Of a stretch of DNA of 7,325 nt, positions 1-6,312 are shown piece by piece. Location: contig JAITPL010000108.1 of assembly GCA_031289445.1 (NCBI GenBank), forward strand, positions 1 to 7,325, written 5' to 3'. Origin of the DNA: Tannerella sp. (GTDB taxonomy: Bacteria; Bacteroidota; Bacteroidia; Bacteroidales; Tannerellaceae). The position numbers were made by a program, and so were the translations under genes. Below the pieces are notes generated by a model. It was not told where the DNA came from. It saw only the letters and a program-made list of their open reading frames with translations, and ran no database searches. Numbering within the stretch: position 1 is the stretch's first letter; the number at the start of each line of letters is the position of its first letter.

Positions 1-13
1 AATTATTTTTTTG

Positions 14-21
14 TACCTTTG
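14..21 (+). promoter_or_regulatory. Bacteroides-type -7 promoter box for the mce-mmd operon
   Basis: TACCTTTG matches the Bacteroidota primary sigma factor -7 consensus TAnnTTTG exactly. It follows a run of T and lies 46 nt before the mce start codon. Transcription would be expected to begin a few bases downstream, near 27-30, leaving an A/T-rich leader of about 40 nt, typical of this phylum. The matching -33 TTTG element would fall left of base 1, so only half of the promoter can be judged. No comparable box was found between the later genes of the operon, which fits one transcript from here. Confidence 0.7.
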
Positions 22-67
22 CGCCCGCTAATTACAAATATTTTAAAATTTCAATTCATTAAACAAC

Positions 68-469
68 ATGGAAATTTCTCACATTGAGCATCTCGGCATT
101 GCCGTTAAGAGCATCGAAGACCAACTGCCGTACTATGAAGAAGTACTTGGCGTCAAGTGTTACAACATCGAAGTAGTGGCCGACCAGAAGGTTAAGACCG
201 CTTTCTTCCGCATCGGGCAGACTAAGATTGAACTGCTGGAGCCTACAAGCGAGGACAGCACTATTGCCCGCTTCATCGAGAAACGCGGCGAGGGCATTCA
301 CCATATCGCCTTTGCCGTTCCCGACGTACAAAACGCCCTCGCGGAAGTCGAGAGCAAGGGAGTACAACTCATCGACAAGTCACCGCGCGGTGGCGCCGAA
401 GGGCTGAGCATCGCCTTTCTGCACCCCAAATCGACGCACGGCGTACTCACCGAACTCTGTATGGATTAA
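68..469 (+). CDS. mce: Methylmalonyl-CoA epimerase
   Basis: This 133-residue protein of the VOC (glyoxalase/bleomycin-resistance) fold should interconvert (R)- and (S)-methylmalonyl-CoA in the cytoplasm, linking methylmalonyl-CoA mutase to the decarboxylase encoded next. Two beta-alpha-beta-beta-beta repeats are visible: the first opens with IEHLGIAV (residues 6-13), the second with GIHHIAFAV (76-84). His8, His79 and Glu129 (in LTELCMD at the C-terminus) sit where family members bind their divalent metal. Glu55 in IELLEP lies on the strand that may supply a further ligand. The length is normal for bacterial epimerases and the protein looks complete. The ATG follows an A-rich leader without a Shine-Dalgarno sequence, as usual in Bacteroidota. 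It is the first gene of the operon, 22 nt before mmdA. Family and pathway assignment are firm; the metal ligands are assigned by motif position only. Confidence 0.95.
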   Translation: MEISHIEHLGIAVKSIEDQLPYYEEVLGVKCYNIEVVADQKVKTAFFRIGQTKIELLEPTSEDSTIARFIEKRGEGIHHIAFAVPDVQNALAEVESKGVQLIDKSPRGGAEGLSIAFLHPKSTHGVLTELCMD

Positions 470-491
470 CTAATCATTAAAATTAAATATA

Positions 492-2045
492 ATGGCAAAT
501 CAACTTGAAAAAGTAAAAGAACTAATCACCCTGCGTGAAAAAGCGCGTCTCGGAGGAGGCGAACAGGCTATTGAAAAACAGCATCAGAGAGGTAAATATA
601 CCGCCCGCGAGCGTATCTCGATGCTGCTTGATGAAGGCAGTTTTGAGGAAATGGACATGTTCGTTGAGCATCGCTGCACAAACTTCGGACAGGACAGGAA
701 AAAGATTCTCGGCGACGGCGTGGTAACCGGCAGCGGCACTATCGACGGCCGTCTGGTCTATGTCTTTGCGCAGGACTTCACCGTCTTTGGCGGCTCGCTC
801 TCGGAGACAATGTCGCTCAAAATCTGCAAGGTCATGGATATGGCCATGAAGATGGGATCGCCCTGCATCGGCATCAACGATTCCGGCGGCGCACGCATTC
901 AGGAAGGCATCAACGCCCTGGCAGGCTATGCCGAGATATTCCAGCGCAACATCATGGCTTCGGGAGTCATTCCGCAGATATCGGGCATCTTCGGGCCATG
1001 CGCCGGAGGAGCAGTCTATTCACCCGCTCTGACCGACTTCACCCTGATGACCGAAGGCACTTCGTACATGTTCCTCACCGGCCCCAAGGTCGTGAAGACC
1101 GTTACCGGCGAAGACGTCTCGCAGGAAGACCTCGGCGGCGCCAGCGTCCACTCCACCAAGTCGGGCGTAACCCACCTCACCGCCGCTACCGAAGAGGAAG
1201 GCCTCTCCATGATACGTCGGCTGCTCAGCTATATGCCGCAGAACAATCTCGAAGAAGCGCCGATGATAGAATGCAACGACCAGATAGACCGCCTGGACGA
1301 CAATCTCAACGAGATAATCCCCGACAACGCCAATCAGGCCTACGACATGACGGAGGTCATCACAACGATAGTCGATAACAACGAGTTTTTCGAGATACAG
1401 CCGCACTATTCCAAGAACATCATCATAGGTTTCGCGCGATTCAACGGCCAGTCGGTCGGCATTGTAGCCAACCAGCCCAAGTTCCTTGCCGGCGTACTCG
1501 ACAGCAACGCTTCACGCAAGGGCGCACGCTTTGTCCGCTTCTGCGACGCCTTCAATATCCCTATAGTAACGCTGGTTGACGTACCCGGCTTCCTGCCCGG
1601 CACCGGTCAGGAATACAACGGCGTCATCCTGCACGGAGCTAAAATACTCTACGCTTACGGCGAGGCCACAGTGCCCAAAGTAACCGTTACGCTTCGCAAG
1701 TCCTACGGCGGCTCGCATATCGTGATGAGCTGCAAACAGTTGCGCGGCGACATCAACTACGCCTGGCCTACCGCCGAAATAGCCGTCATGGGTGGCTCCG
1801 GCGCTGCCGAAGTGCTTTACGCCAAAGAGCTGAAAGACGCTGCCGACCCGGCTACTCTGATGCAGGAGAAGATAGACGAGTACAACAAGCTGTTTGCCAA
1901 CCCCTACAATGCTGCCAGATACGGATATATCGACGACGTCATCGAGCCGCGCAATACCCGCTTCCGTGTCATCCGCGCCTTGCAGCAGTTGCAGACCAAG
2001 AAACTGACGAATCCACTTAAAAAACACGGCAACATACCTTTATGA
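492..2045 (+). CDS. mmdA: Methylmalonyl-CoA decarboxylase alpha subunit (carboxyltransferase)
   Basis: This 517-residue acyl-CoA carboxyltransferase belongs to the crotonase superfamily and shows the usual two halves. In the N-terminal half, [10 protein letters not shown] (130-139) and [12 protein letters not shown] (Gly172-Gly173) form the expected CoA-binding and oxyanion-hole elements. In the C-terminal half, [12 protein letters not shown] (363 onward), YGGSHIVM (405 onward) and [13 protein letters not shown] (around 433-435) form the biotin-side site. It should transfer the carboxyl group of (S)-methylmalonyl-CoA to biotin on the neighbouring carrier protein, releasing propionyl-CoA. The same family includes propionyl-CoA carboxylase beta subunits, and sequence alone does not separate them. 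The genes for a membrane beta subunit, a gamma-like subunit and a stand-alone carrier just downstream, with no biotin carboxylase in the window, favour the decarboxylase. The stop overlaps the next start (ATGA), so the two genes are probably translationally coupled. Confidence 0.93.
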   Translation: MANQLEKVKELITLREKARLGGGEQAIEKQHQRGKYTARERISMLLDEGSFEEMDMFVEHRCTNFGQDRKKILGDGVVTGSGTIDGRLVYVFAQDFTVFGGSLSETMSLKICKVMDMAMKMGSPCIGINDSGGARIQEGINALAGYAEIFQRNIMASGVIPQISGIFGPCAGGAVYSPALTDFTLMTEGTSYMFLTGPKVVKTVTGEDVSQEDLGGASVHSTKSGVTHLTAATEEEGLSMIRRLLSYMPQNNLEEAPMIECNDQIDRLDDNLNEIIPDNANQAYDMTEVITTIVDNNEFFEIQPHYSKNIIIGFARFNGQSVGIVANQPKFLAGVLDSNASRKGARFVRFCDAFNIPIVTLVDVPGFLPGTGQEYNGVILHGAKILYAYGEATVPKVTVTLRKSYGGSHIVMSCKQLRGDINYAWPTAEIAVMGGSGAAEVLYAKELKDAADPATLMQEKIDEYNKLFANPYNAARYGYIDDVIEPRNTRFRVIRALQQLQTKKLTNPLKKHGNIPL

Positions 2046-2065
2046 TAAAGAATATGATAAAGAAT
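2042..2065 (+). repeat. Perfect 12-nt tandem duplication containing the start codon
   Basis: ATGATAAAGAAT occurs twice without a gap, at 2042-2053 and 2054-2065. Each copy begins with an ATG in the frame of the gamma-like subunit, giving MIKN-MIKN at the N-terminus. The first copy also contains the mmdA stop codon through the ATGA overlap. The unit is four codons, so gain or loss of a copy preserves the frame and changes only the length of the basic region before the signal-peptide core. Either ATG could be the working start. Confidence 0.9.
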
Positions 2066-2938
2066 AAAACAGCAGTGATGGTGATGGCGCTTGCTCTGGT
2101 CTGTACGGTCGGAGCGCAGGCGCAGCGGGTCACAGCCATGCGACTTAACGAAGTCCTTGTCGTCAATCAGGACAATTTCCTCGACGACTACGGCAAGCGA
2201 AGCGGCTGGATAGAGCTTTTCAACTCCTCCGCAGGAACCGTCAACATAGCCGGATGCTACCTCACCAACGACCCTTCCAATCATCGCAAGTATCCTATCC
2301 CCAAGGGCGACGTTCTGACAAAAATACCTCCCGGTCAGCACGTGCTTTTCTGGATTGACGGCAGCGCCGATAAAGGTACCTTCCATGTCAACTTCGTACT
2401 TGACCCCTCGAAGGAAAATTATTTAGCCCTCTATGACGCCGACGGCACTACTCTGGTCGATGAGGTACGTATCCCAGCAGGCCAGCAGCCCGACGTCAGT
2501 TTCGGGCGGCCTGTGGACGGCAAGGCGGAATGGATGCAGTTGACAAAGGTAACTCCAAGTACCAACAACCTGACGCTCGACAAAAACGACAAGATTGACA
2601 AGTTCAAAAAAAATGATGCGGTTGGCGTCGGCATGACCCTCACCGCCATGTTAGTCGTATTCCTTGGCTTGCTGGTACTTTACCTGTCGTTCAAGTCGGT
2701 CGGCAAGATAGCCATGCGAATGAGCCGCCAGCGCGCTCAGAAAGCAGGCGTAACGGATGTGCCTACCCACGGCATCGCGGAAGAAGGCGGCGTCTTTGCT
2801 GCCATCGCCACGGCGCTCTATGAGGTAACGGAAGATGTGCACGACATAGAATCGACCGTCCTGACTATCCACAAGGTAACGCGGCGATATTCGCCTTGGA
2901 GTTCAAAAATCCACAGCATGAGAGAGTTTAACAGATAA
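2042..2938 (+). CDS. Lamin-tail domain / OadG-like gamma subunit of the Na+-pumping decarboxylase
   Basis: This 298-residue membrane protein has four parts. A signal peptide spans about residues 1-28, with a hydrophobic core [10 protein letters not shown] and cleavage near AQAQ. A lamin-tail (LTD) Ig-like domain spans about 33-165, marked by [48 protein letters not shown] and [20 protein letters not shown] charged linker (178-192) leads to one membrane helix (about 194-217). A cytoplasmic tail follows, ending in the block [18 protein letters not shown] (273-290) that I associate with Bacteroidales OadG-family subunits. Classical gamma subunits are about 80-100 residues and lack the extra domain. 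The signal peptide and single helix put the lamin-tail domain in the periplasm. Its likely role is to anchor and assemble MmdA, the carrier and MmdB; the lamin-tail function is unknown. The start overlaps the mmdA stop; a second in-frame ATG at 2054 is possible because the start is duplicated. Confidence 0.87.
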   Translation: MIKNMIKNKTAVMVMALALVCTVGAQAQRVTAMRLNEVLVVNQDNFLDDYGKRSGWIELFNSSAGTVNIAGCYLTNDPSNHRKYPIPKGDVLTKIPPGQHVLFWIDGSADKGTFHVNFVLDPSKENYLALYDADGTTLVDEVRIPAGQQPDVSFGRPVDGKAEWMQLTKVTPSTNNLTLDKNDKIDKFKKNDAVGVGMTLTAMLVVFLGLLVLYLSFKSVGKIAMRMSRQRAQKAGVTDVPTHGIAEEGGVFAAIATALYEVTEDVHDIESTVLTIHKVTRRYSPWSSKIHSMREFNR

Positions 2939-2959
2939 TAAATTTTGATAAATACAAAT

Positions 2960-3391
2960 ATGAAACAGTTCAAATATACAATTAACGGCAGCATATATAA
3001 TGTAACCGTCAACAAGGTTGAAGACACCATAGCCGAAGTAGAAGTCAACGGCACACCATATAAGGTAGTGATGGACAAGCCGACCAAGAAACACGTAGTA
3101 ACAGTGAAACGCCCTGTACAGGCGCCTACAAGCGCGTCGGGCGGTCCGGTTGTTACCCGTCAGTCAAGCGCGTCGGGCGCCAAGGCCATCAAGTCGCCGT
3201 TGCCGGGCGTCATCCTGAGCATCAACTGCACGGTAGGCGACGCGGTGAAGAAAGGTCAGAAACTGCTTGTCCTCGAAGCCATGAAGATGGAGAACACCAT
3301 TCCGGCCGACCGCGATGGCGTAGTGGCGGAAATCAAAGTAGGCAAGGGCGATTCCGTCTTGGAAGGCGCCGAGTTGGTAATCATTAAATAA
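2960..3391 (+). CDS. mmdC: Biotin carboxyl carrier subunit of methylmalonyl-CoA decarboxylase
   Basis: This 143-residue cytoplasmic carrier shuttles the carboxyl group between MmdA and MmdB on a biotin arm. The C-terminal biotinyl domain (about 75-143) contains the canonical EAMKMEN motif; Lys109 is the residue that biotin protein ligase should modify. A conserved Pro and Gly pair (SPLPGVI, 79-85) begins the domain. The N-terminal segment (1-50) is a small beta-rich region common to decarboxylase carriers, joined by a flexible Ala/Ser/Gly/Pro linker (about 51-75), much shorter than in some relatives. I chose the ATG at 2960. A TTG at 2945 would add only INTN-like residues and overlaps the usual A/T-rich leader, so it is unlikely. 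It lies 21 nt after the gamma-like gene and 9 nt before mmdB. No biotin ligase gene is visible here, so it must be supplied from elsewhere. Confidence 0.93.
   Translation: MKQFKYTINGSIYNVTVNKVEDTIAEVEVNGTPYKVVMDKPTKKHVVTVKRPVQAPTSASGGPVVTRQSSASGAKAIKSPLPGVILSINCTVGDAVKKGQKLLVLEAMKMENTIPADRDGVVAEIKVGKGDSVLEGAELVIIK
3129..3179 (+). repeat. In-frame 15-nt direct repeat in the mmdC linker
   Basis: CAAGCGCGTCGGGCG is present at 3129-3143 and again at 3165-3179, 36 nt apart start to start, which is exactly 12 codons. Both copies encode S-A-S-G within the flexible linker between the N-terminal region and the biotinyl domain of the carrier protein. The identity extends across synonymous positions, which suggests a duplication of linker sequence rather than only selection for small residues. 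Confidence 0.85.
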
Positions 3392-3400
3392 GACTCTGCA

Positions 3401-4561
3401 ATGCAAGAAAGTTTTTTATCATTCCTTTGGGATAACATGCATACATTCTGGAGCTATACAGGGTTTGCAAACGCCGAGTCGGGACACGTCATCATGCTCC
3501 TCGTAGGGCTTGTCTTTATATTCCTCGCCATCAGATACGAGTTTGAGCCGATGCTGCTGATTCCCATCGGTTTCGGTATGCTGATAGGTAACATTCCTTT
3601 CCTGAACGCAGGTCTGCAAATAGGCATCTACGAGGAAGGCTCGGTACTGAACACACTGTATCAGGGGGTCGTCAAGGGCTGGTATCCGCCGTTGATATTC
3701 CTCGGTATCGGAGCCATGACCGACTTCTCGGCGCTGATTTCCAATCCCAAGCTGATGCTGATAGGCGCTGCCGCACAGTTCGGTATCTTCGGCGCTTACG
3801 TCATCGCCCTGCAGATGGGTTTCGAGCCTAATCAGGCCGGCGCTATCGGTATCATCGGAGGCGCTGACGGCCCGACGGCTATCTTCCTCTCGTCCAAACT
3901 TGCTCCGAACCTGATGGGCGCTATCGCCGTCTCGGCCTACTCCTACATGGCTCTGGTTCCTATCATCCCGCCGCCGTTCATGCGACTGCTGACCACCAAG
4001 AAAGAGCGCGTCATACGTATGAAAGCGCCGCGCGTGGTCTCGCAGACCGAGAAGGTTATCTTCCCGATAGTAGGGTTGCTGCTAACGGCTTTCCTCGTAC
4101 CTTCGGGTCTGCCTCTGCTCGGTATGCTCTTCTTCGGCAACCTTATAAAGGAAAGCGGCGTAACCCGCCGTCTGGCTGAAACGGCCCGCGGTCCGATGAT
4201 CGACATCGTTACCATACTGCTCGGCATCACCGTAGGCGCTTCGACGCAGGCGACACAGTTCCTGACCCTTGATTCCATCAAGATATTCAGTCTGGGTGCG
4301 CTGTCGTTTATCATCGCTACCTGCGCAGGCGTATGTTTCGTCAAGGTCTTCAATCTTATCCTCAAGAAAGGCAACAAGATTAACCCGCTGATAGGTAACG
4401 CCGGAGTTTCGGCCGTGCCCGATTCGGCGCGTATCTCGCAGATTGAAGGACTGAAATACGACCCGACAAACTACCTCCTTATGCACGCTATGGGACCAAA
4501 TGTAGCAGGCGTTATCGGCTCGGCCGTCGCCGCCGGAATACTGCTGGGATTCCTGGGATAA
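3401..4561 (+). CDS. mmdB: Na+-translocating methylmalonyl-CoA decarboxylase beta subunit
   Basis: This 386-residue polytopic inner-membrane protein decarboxylates carboxybiotin on the carrier and couples this to Na+ export. Hydrophobic segments run through the whole chain (for example 29-45, 50-67, 96-104 and 118-138). The two hallmark regions are intact: GGADGPT (153-159) and the IGNAGVSAVPDSARIS region (331 onward). Residues known to matter in the Klebsiella OadB pump (Asp203, Tyr229, Asn373, Gly377, Ser382, Arg389, as I recall them) have counterparts at the same spacing: Asp156, Tyr182, Asn328, Gly332, Ser337 and Arg344. That argues for a working pump rather than a relic. The length fits methylmalonyl-CoA/glutaconyl-CoA type beta subunits, which are shorter than OadB (about 430). 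It starts 9 nt after mmdC and is the last clear member of the operon. Substrate is assigned from mce and mmdA; oxaloacetate and glutaconyl-CoA pumps use close homologues. Confidence 0.95.
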   Translation: MQESFLSFLWDNMHTFWSYTGFANAESGHVIMLLVGLVFIFLAIRYEFEPMLLIPIGFGMLIGNIPFLNAGLQIGIYEEGSVLNTLYQGVVKGWYPPLIFLGIGAMTDFSALISNPKLMLIGAAAQFGIFGAYVIALQMGFEPNQAGAIGIIGGADGPTAIFLSSKLAPNLMGAIAVSAYSYMALVPIIPPPFMRLLTTKKERVIRMKAPRVVSQTEKVIFPIVGLLLTAFLVPSGLPLLGMLFFGNLIKESGVTRRLAETARGPMIDIVTILLGITVGASTQATQFLTLDSIKIFSLGALSFIIATCAGVCFVKVFNLILKKGNKINPLIGNAGVSAVPDSARISQIEGLKYDPTNYLLMHAMGPNVAGVIGSAVAAGILLGFLG

Positions 4562-4599
4562 GGAAAGCAAGCGCAATTGACTTGAGGACGGAGTTCCTT
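4560..4599 (+). terminator. Weak inverted repeat after mmdB, possible partial terminator
   Basis: AAGGAA (4560-4565) can pair with TTCCTT (4594-4599), and inside it CAAG (4568-4571) can pair with CTTG (4581-4584) around a 9-nt loop. The outer stem begins within the mmdB stop codon. The right arm ends in only three T before AATAAAA, and the enclosed loop is long, so this would be an inefficient terminator at best. It may instead be chance. No Bacteroidota-type promoter box was found in the gap, so some transcript probably continues into the lipoprotein gene. Confidence 0.22.
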
Positions 4600-4613
4600 T
4601 AATAAAAGACAAT

Positions 4614-6158
4614 ATGAGATACTTGGTTGTTGTTCTCCTTTCGCTGATAATTTCGGGATGCAGGGCAGAGAATGCCGGAGAGGCTTTGTCCCCGACTGCT
4701 GTTGCCATCCCTCTCGCCGGCAACGCCTATCTGACGGCTAACGGCGCAGACGGAACATATACCTACGCTTCCGGTGGCCGGCGTCGCTCGTCGTCCGGCC
4801 GCGACGCTGTCGGTCAGAACGGTATCGTCAGCTGGAACGACGCACAGACTGTTATTTCGGCTTTCTTTCGCGTTTCGCATTCGGGGCGGCTGCGGCTCTA
4901 CGCCGCTCTGACCGCCGAATCCGCGTCGAAGATAAAAGTCGGCGTTGCAGGCAAGGAGTTCGTCATCGACGTCAAGGCGTCAGCAACAGTATCCGATTCA
5001 TTAAGAACAGACAGCATTTATATCGGCGCGGTCGATGTTGATGCAGGGCATGTACGCATAGACTTTCAGGGGCTTGACAAGGAAGGCGAACAGTTTCCGC
5101 GTATCTCGACAGTCTTTATCGACGGTGAAGCAGCTGCCGAGCCGCTTGTATTTGTCCGCAACTTCGAGGCTTACTGGGCGCGGCGCGGTCCCTCGGTGCA
5201 TTTCCGCTACACCCTTCCCAAAGAGGATGTGGAGTACTTCTTCAACGAGCTGACTGTTCCCGAAGGCAACGACGTGATTGGCTCTTACTTTATGGCTAAC
5301 GGTTTTGGCGAGGGTTACTTCGGCATACAGGTGAACTCGCCGACCGAACGCCGTGTGCTGTTTTCGGTATGGAGTCCTTTCGACACGCAGAAGCCTGAGG
5401 ATATACCCGAAGACCAGCGTATCAAAATGCTTGGCAAGGGTGAGGGCGTTCATGTGGGCGAGTTCGGCAACGAAGGCTCGGGCGGACAGAGTTATCTGGT
5501 CTATCCCTGGAAAGCAGGCTCTACTTACCGCTTCCTGACGCGCGTCCGTCCCGACGGCCGCGGCAATACGGTCTATACATCCTGTTTCTTTGCGCCCGAA
5601 AAAGGCGAATGGCAGCTGATAGCCTCTTTCCTGCGGCCAAAGACAAACACGTGGTACACCAACGCCTACTCTTTTCTCGAAAACTTCATCCCCGAACAGG
5701 GCTGGATCACACGCCGCGCACTCTACGGCAATCAATGGGTGCGTACAGTTGCGGGCGAGTGGAAAAGCATTGGCGAAGCCGTCTTCAGCTACGACGCCAC
5801 AGCCCGCGCCGGTGTGCGCAGCGACTATTCGGGCGGCGTGGAAGACGGCGCTTTCTACTTGCGCCACTGCGGATTCTTCGACGACAGCACCGCTCTGCGC
5901 ACTACATTCACTACCCCCGCTACACTACGCGCCGAGCCGAAAATTCCTTTGGATACGCTCAACAGTCTGCTGAGCAACGGATGGACGTTTTCCGTTCCCT
6001 ACAAGACAGTAAACCGCCCTTTCCAACTGATAAAAAACAGTTTTACCCTAACCACCGTCCGCAGATTTTCCGTTAGCGAATCGACACATTCCACACTCTT
6101 TTCCCAAAAAGAGCAAAACGGCTATTATATCTACGAATTGCGAAAGTTATTGATTTGA
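4614..6158 (+). CDS. Lipoprotein with DUF5077- and DUF3472-like domains
   Basis: This 514-residue protein starts with a lipoprotein signal (hydrophobic core LVVVLLSLIISG, lipobox ISGC, lipidated Cys16), so it should be lipid-anchored in the cell envelope. The residues after Cys16 (RAENAG) do not clearly match the surface-export signal of Bacteroidota lipoproteins, so inner or outer leaflet is open. Residues about 30-172 resemble DUF5077: AIPLAGNAYLTANG, a jelly-roll-like beta region and FIDGEA at its end. Residues about 195-420 resemble DUF3472: FMANGFGEGYFGIQVNSP, RRVLFSVWSPFD, EGVHVGEFGNEGSGGQSY, WKAGSTYRFL and a Trp-rich second half. Proteins of this kind are often envelope proteins near carbohydrate-use genes, but I know of no established activity. 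The last ~55 residues (about 457-514) are richer in Phe/Thr/Ser/Lys, lack family-like motifs and could be an added tail. It lies 52 nt after mmdB without its own evident promoter. Nothing links it to the Na+ pump except position. Confidence 0.82.
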   Translation: MRYLVVVLLSLIISGCRAENAGEALSPTAVAIPLAGNAYLTANGADGTYTYASGGRRRSSSGRDAVGQNGIVSWNDAQTVISAFFRVSHSGRLRLYAALTAESASKIKVGVAGKEFVIDVKASATVSDSLRTDSIYIGAVDVDAGHVRIDFQGLDKEGEQFPRISTVFIDGEAAAEPLVFVRNFEAYWARRGPSVHFRYTLPKEDVEYFFNELTVPEGNDVIGSYFMANGFGEGYFGIQVNSPTERRVLFSVWSPFDTQKPEDIPEDQRIKMLGKGEGVHVGEFGNEGSGGQSYLVYPWKAGSTYRFLTRVRPDGRGNTVYTSCFFAPEKGEWQLIASFLRPKTNTWYTNAYSFLENFIPEQGWITRRALYGNQWVRTVAGEWKSIGEAVFSYDATARAGVRSDYSGGVEDGAFYLRHCGFFDDSTALRTTFTTPATLRAEPKIPLDTLNSLLSNGWTFSVPYKTVNRPFQLIKNSFTLTTVRRFSVSESTHSTLFSQKEQNGYYIYELRKLLI

Positions 6159-6168
6159 AATACTTCCC

Positions 6169-6211
6169 AAAGAAGGGAATGTAGATACATCGTTGGCATT
6201 CTCTTCTTTTT
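6169..6211 (+). terminator. Intrinsic terminator after the lipoprotein gene
   Basis: AAAGAAGGGAATG (6169-6181) pairs with CATTCTCTTCTTT (6197-6209) as a 13-bp stem with one G·U pair and a 15-nt loop, followed by T to give a five-T run at 6207-6211. It begins 10 nt after the lipoprotein stop codon. The stem is long though A/U-rich. A shorter competing hairpin, TTCCC (6164-6168) with GGGAA (6175-6179), uses part of the same left arm. Confidence 0.72.
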
Positions 6212-6279
6212 AATCTCCGTCAGGGGATTCACATCAATGGAAACGTTGATGTTTTCATGTTTTTTTCCCCTTAGGGGGA
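6212..6279 (+). other. Run of three further hairpins in the leader of the next unit
   Basis: Immediately after the terminator come three more inverted repeats. AATCTCC (6212-6218) pairs with GGGGATT (6223-6229) around GTCA, with one G·U pair. ACATCAATG (6231-6239) pairs with CGTTGATGT (6244-6252) around a GAAA tetraloop, with one G·U pair, and is followed by T-rich sequence up to 6266. TCCCC (6266-6270) pairs with GGGGA (6275-6279) around TTAG. AGGGGA (6222-6227) could instead pair with TCCCCT (6266-6271), enclosing the tetraloop hairpin. The second hairpin with its T tracts could itself terminate transcription. Possible roles are a leader attenuator for the genes at 6313 onward, a small structured RNA, or extra terminators. 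No known riboswitch or RNA family is recognised. Confidence 0.5.
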
Positions 6280-6290
6280 TTCTAATCAAT
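6223..6290 (+). repeat. 16-nt imperfect direct repeat in the intergenic region
   Basis: GGGGATTCacATCAAT (6223-6238) and GGGGATTCtaATCAAT (6275-6290) are identical at 14 of 16 positions; the two differences are adjacent, shown in lower case. In both copies the GGGGATT part is the right arm, or contains the right arm, of a small hairpin, so the repeated unit may be a hairpin plus its 3' flank. The spacing is 52 nt start to start. Confidence 0.75.
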
Positions 6291-6312
6291 AATAAATTCA
6301 AAATTCAATCTT

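Noticed and set aside
2945..2959. TTG codon at 2945 as an earlier start for the biotin carrier
   Set aside because: It adds five residues of low-complexity leader sequence. The ATG at 2960 gives the expected MKxFKYxINGxxY start of this carrier type and leaves a normal A/T-rich leader.
4082..4723. Minus-strand open frame of 213 codons spanning the end of mmdB and the following gap
   Set aside because: The forward frame is unambiguous MmdB with its conserved Asn/Gly/Ser/Arg region here; the reverse product is Arg/Ser/Glu-rich and patternless.
5001..5867. Minus-strand open frame of 288 codons inside the lipoprotein gene
   Set aside because: Composition is rich in Ala/Val/Cys/His without domain patterns, and the forward frame carries a lipobox and DUF3472-like motifs. 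It is a shadow frame.
6096..6113. CTCTTTT/AAAAGAG inverted repeat as a terminator
   Set aside because: It lies inside the lipoprotein reading frame and is followed by CAAAACG rather than a T run; a better terminator sits just after the stop codon.
6150..6157. TTGATTTG as a -7 promoter box for the unit at 6313
   Set aside because: The second base of the TAnnTTTG consensus is wrong, it overlaps the end of the lipoprotein gene, and transcription from it would run straight into the terminator at 6169-6211. It stays a remote possibility only if that hairpin acts as an attenuator.
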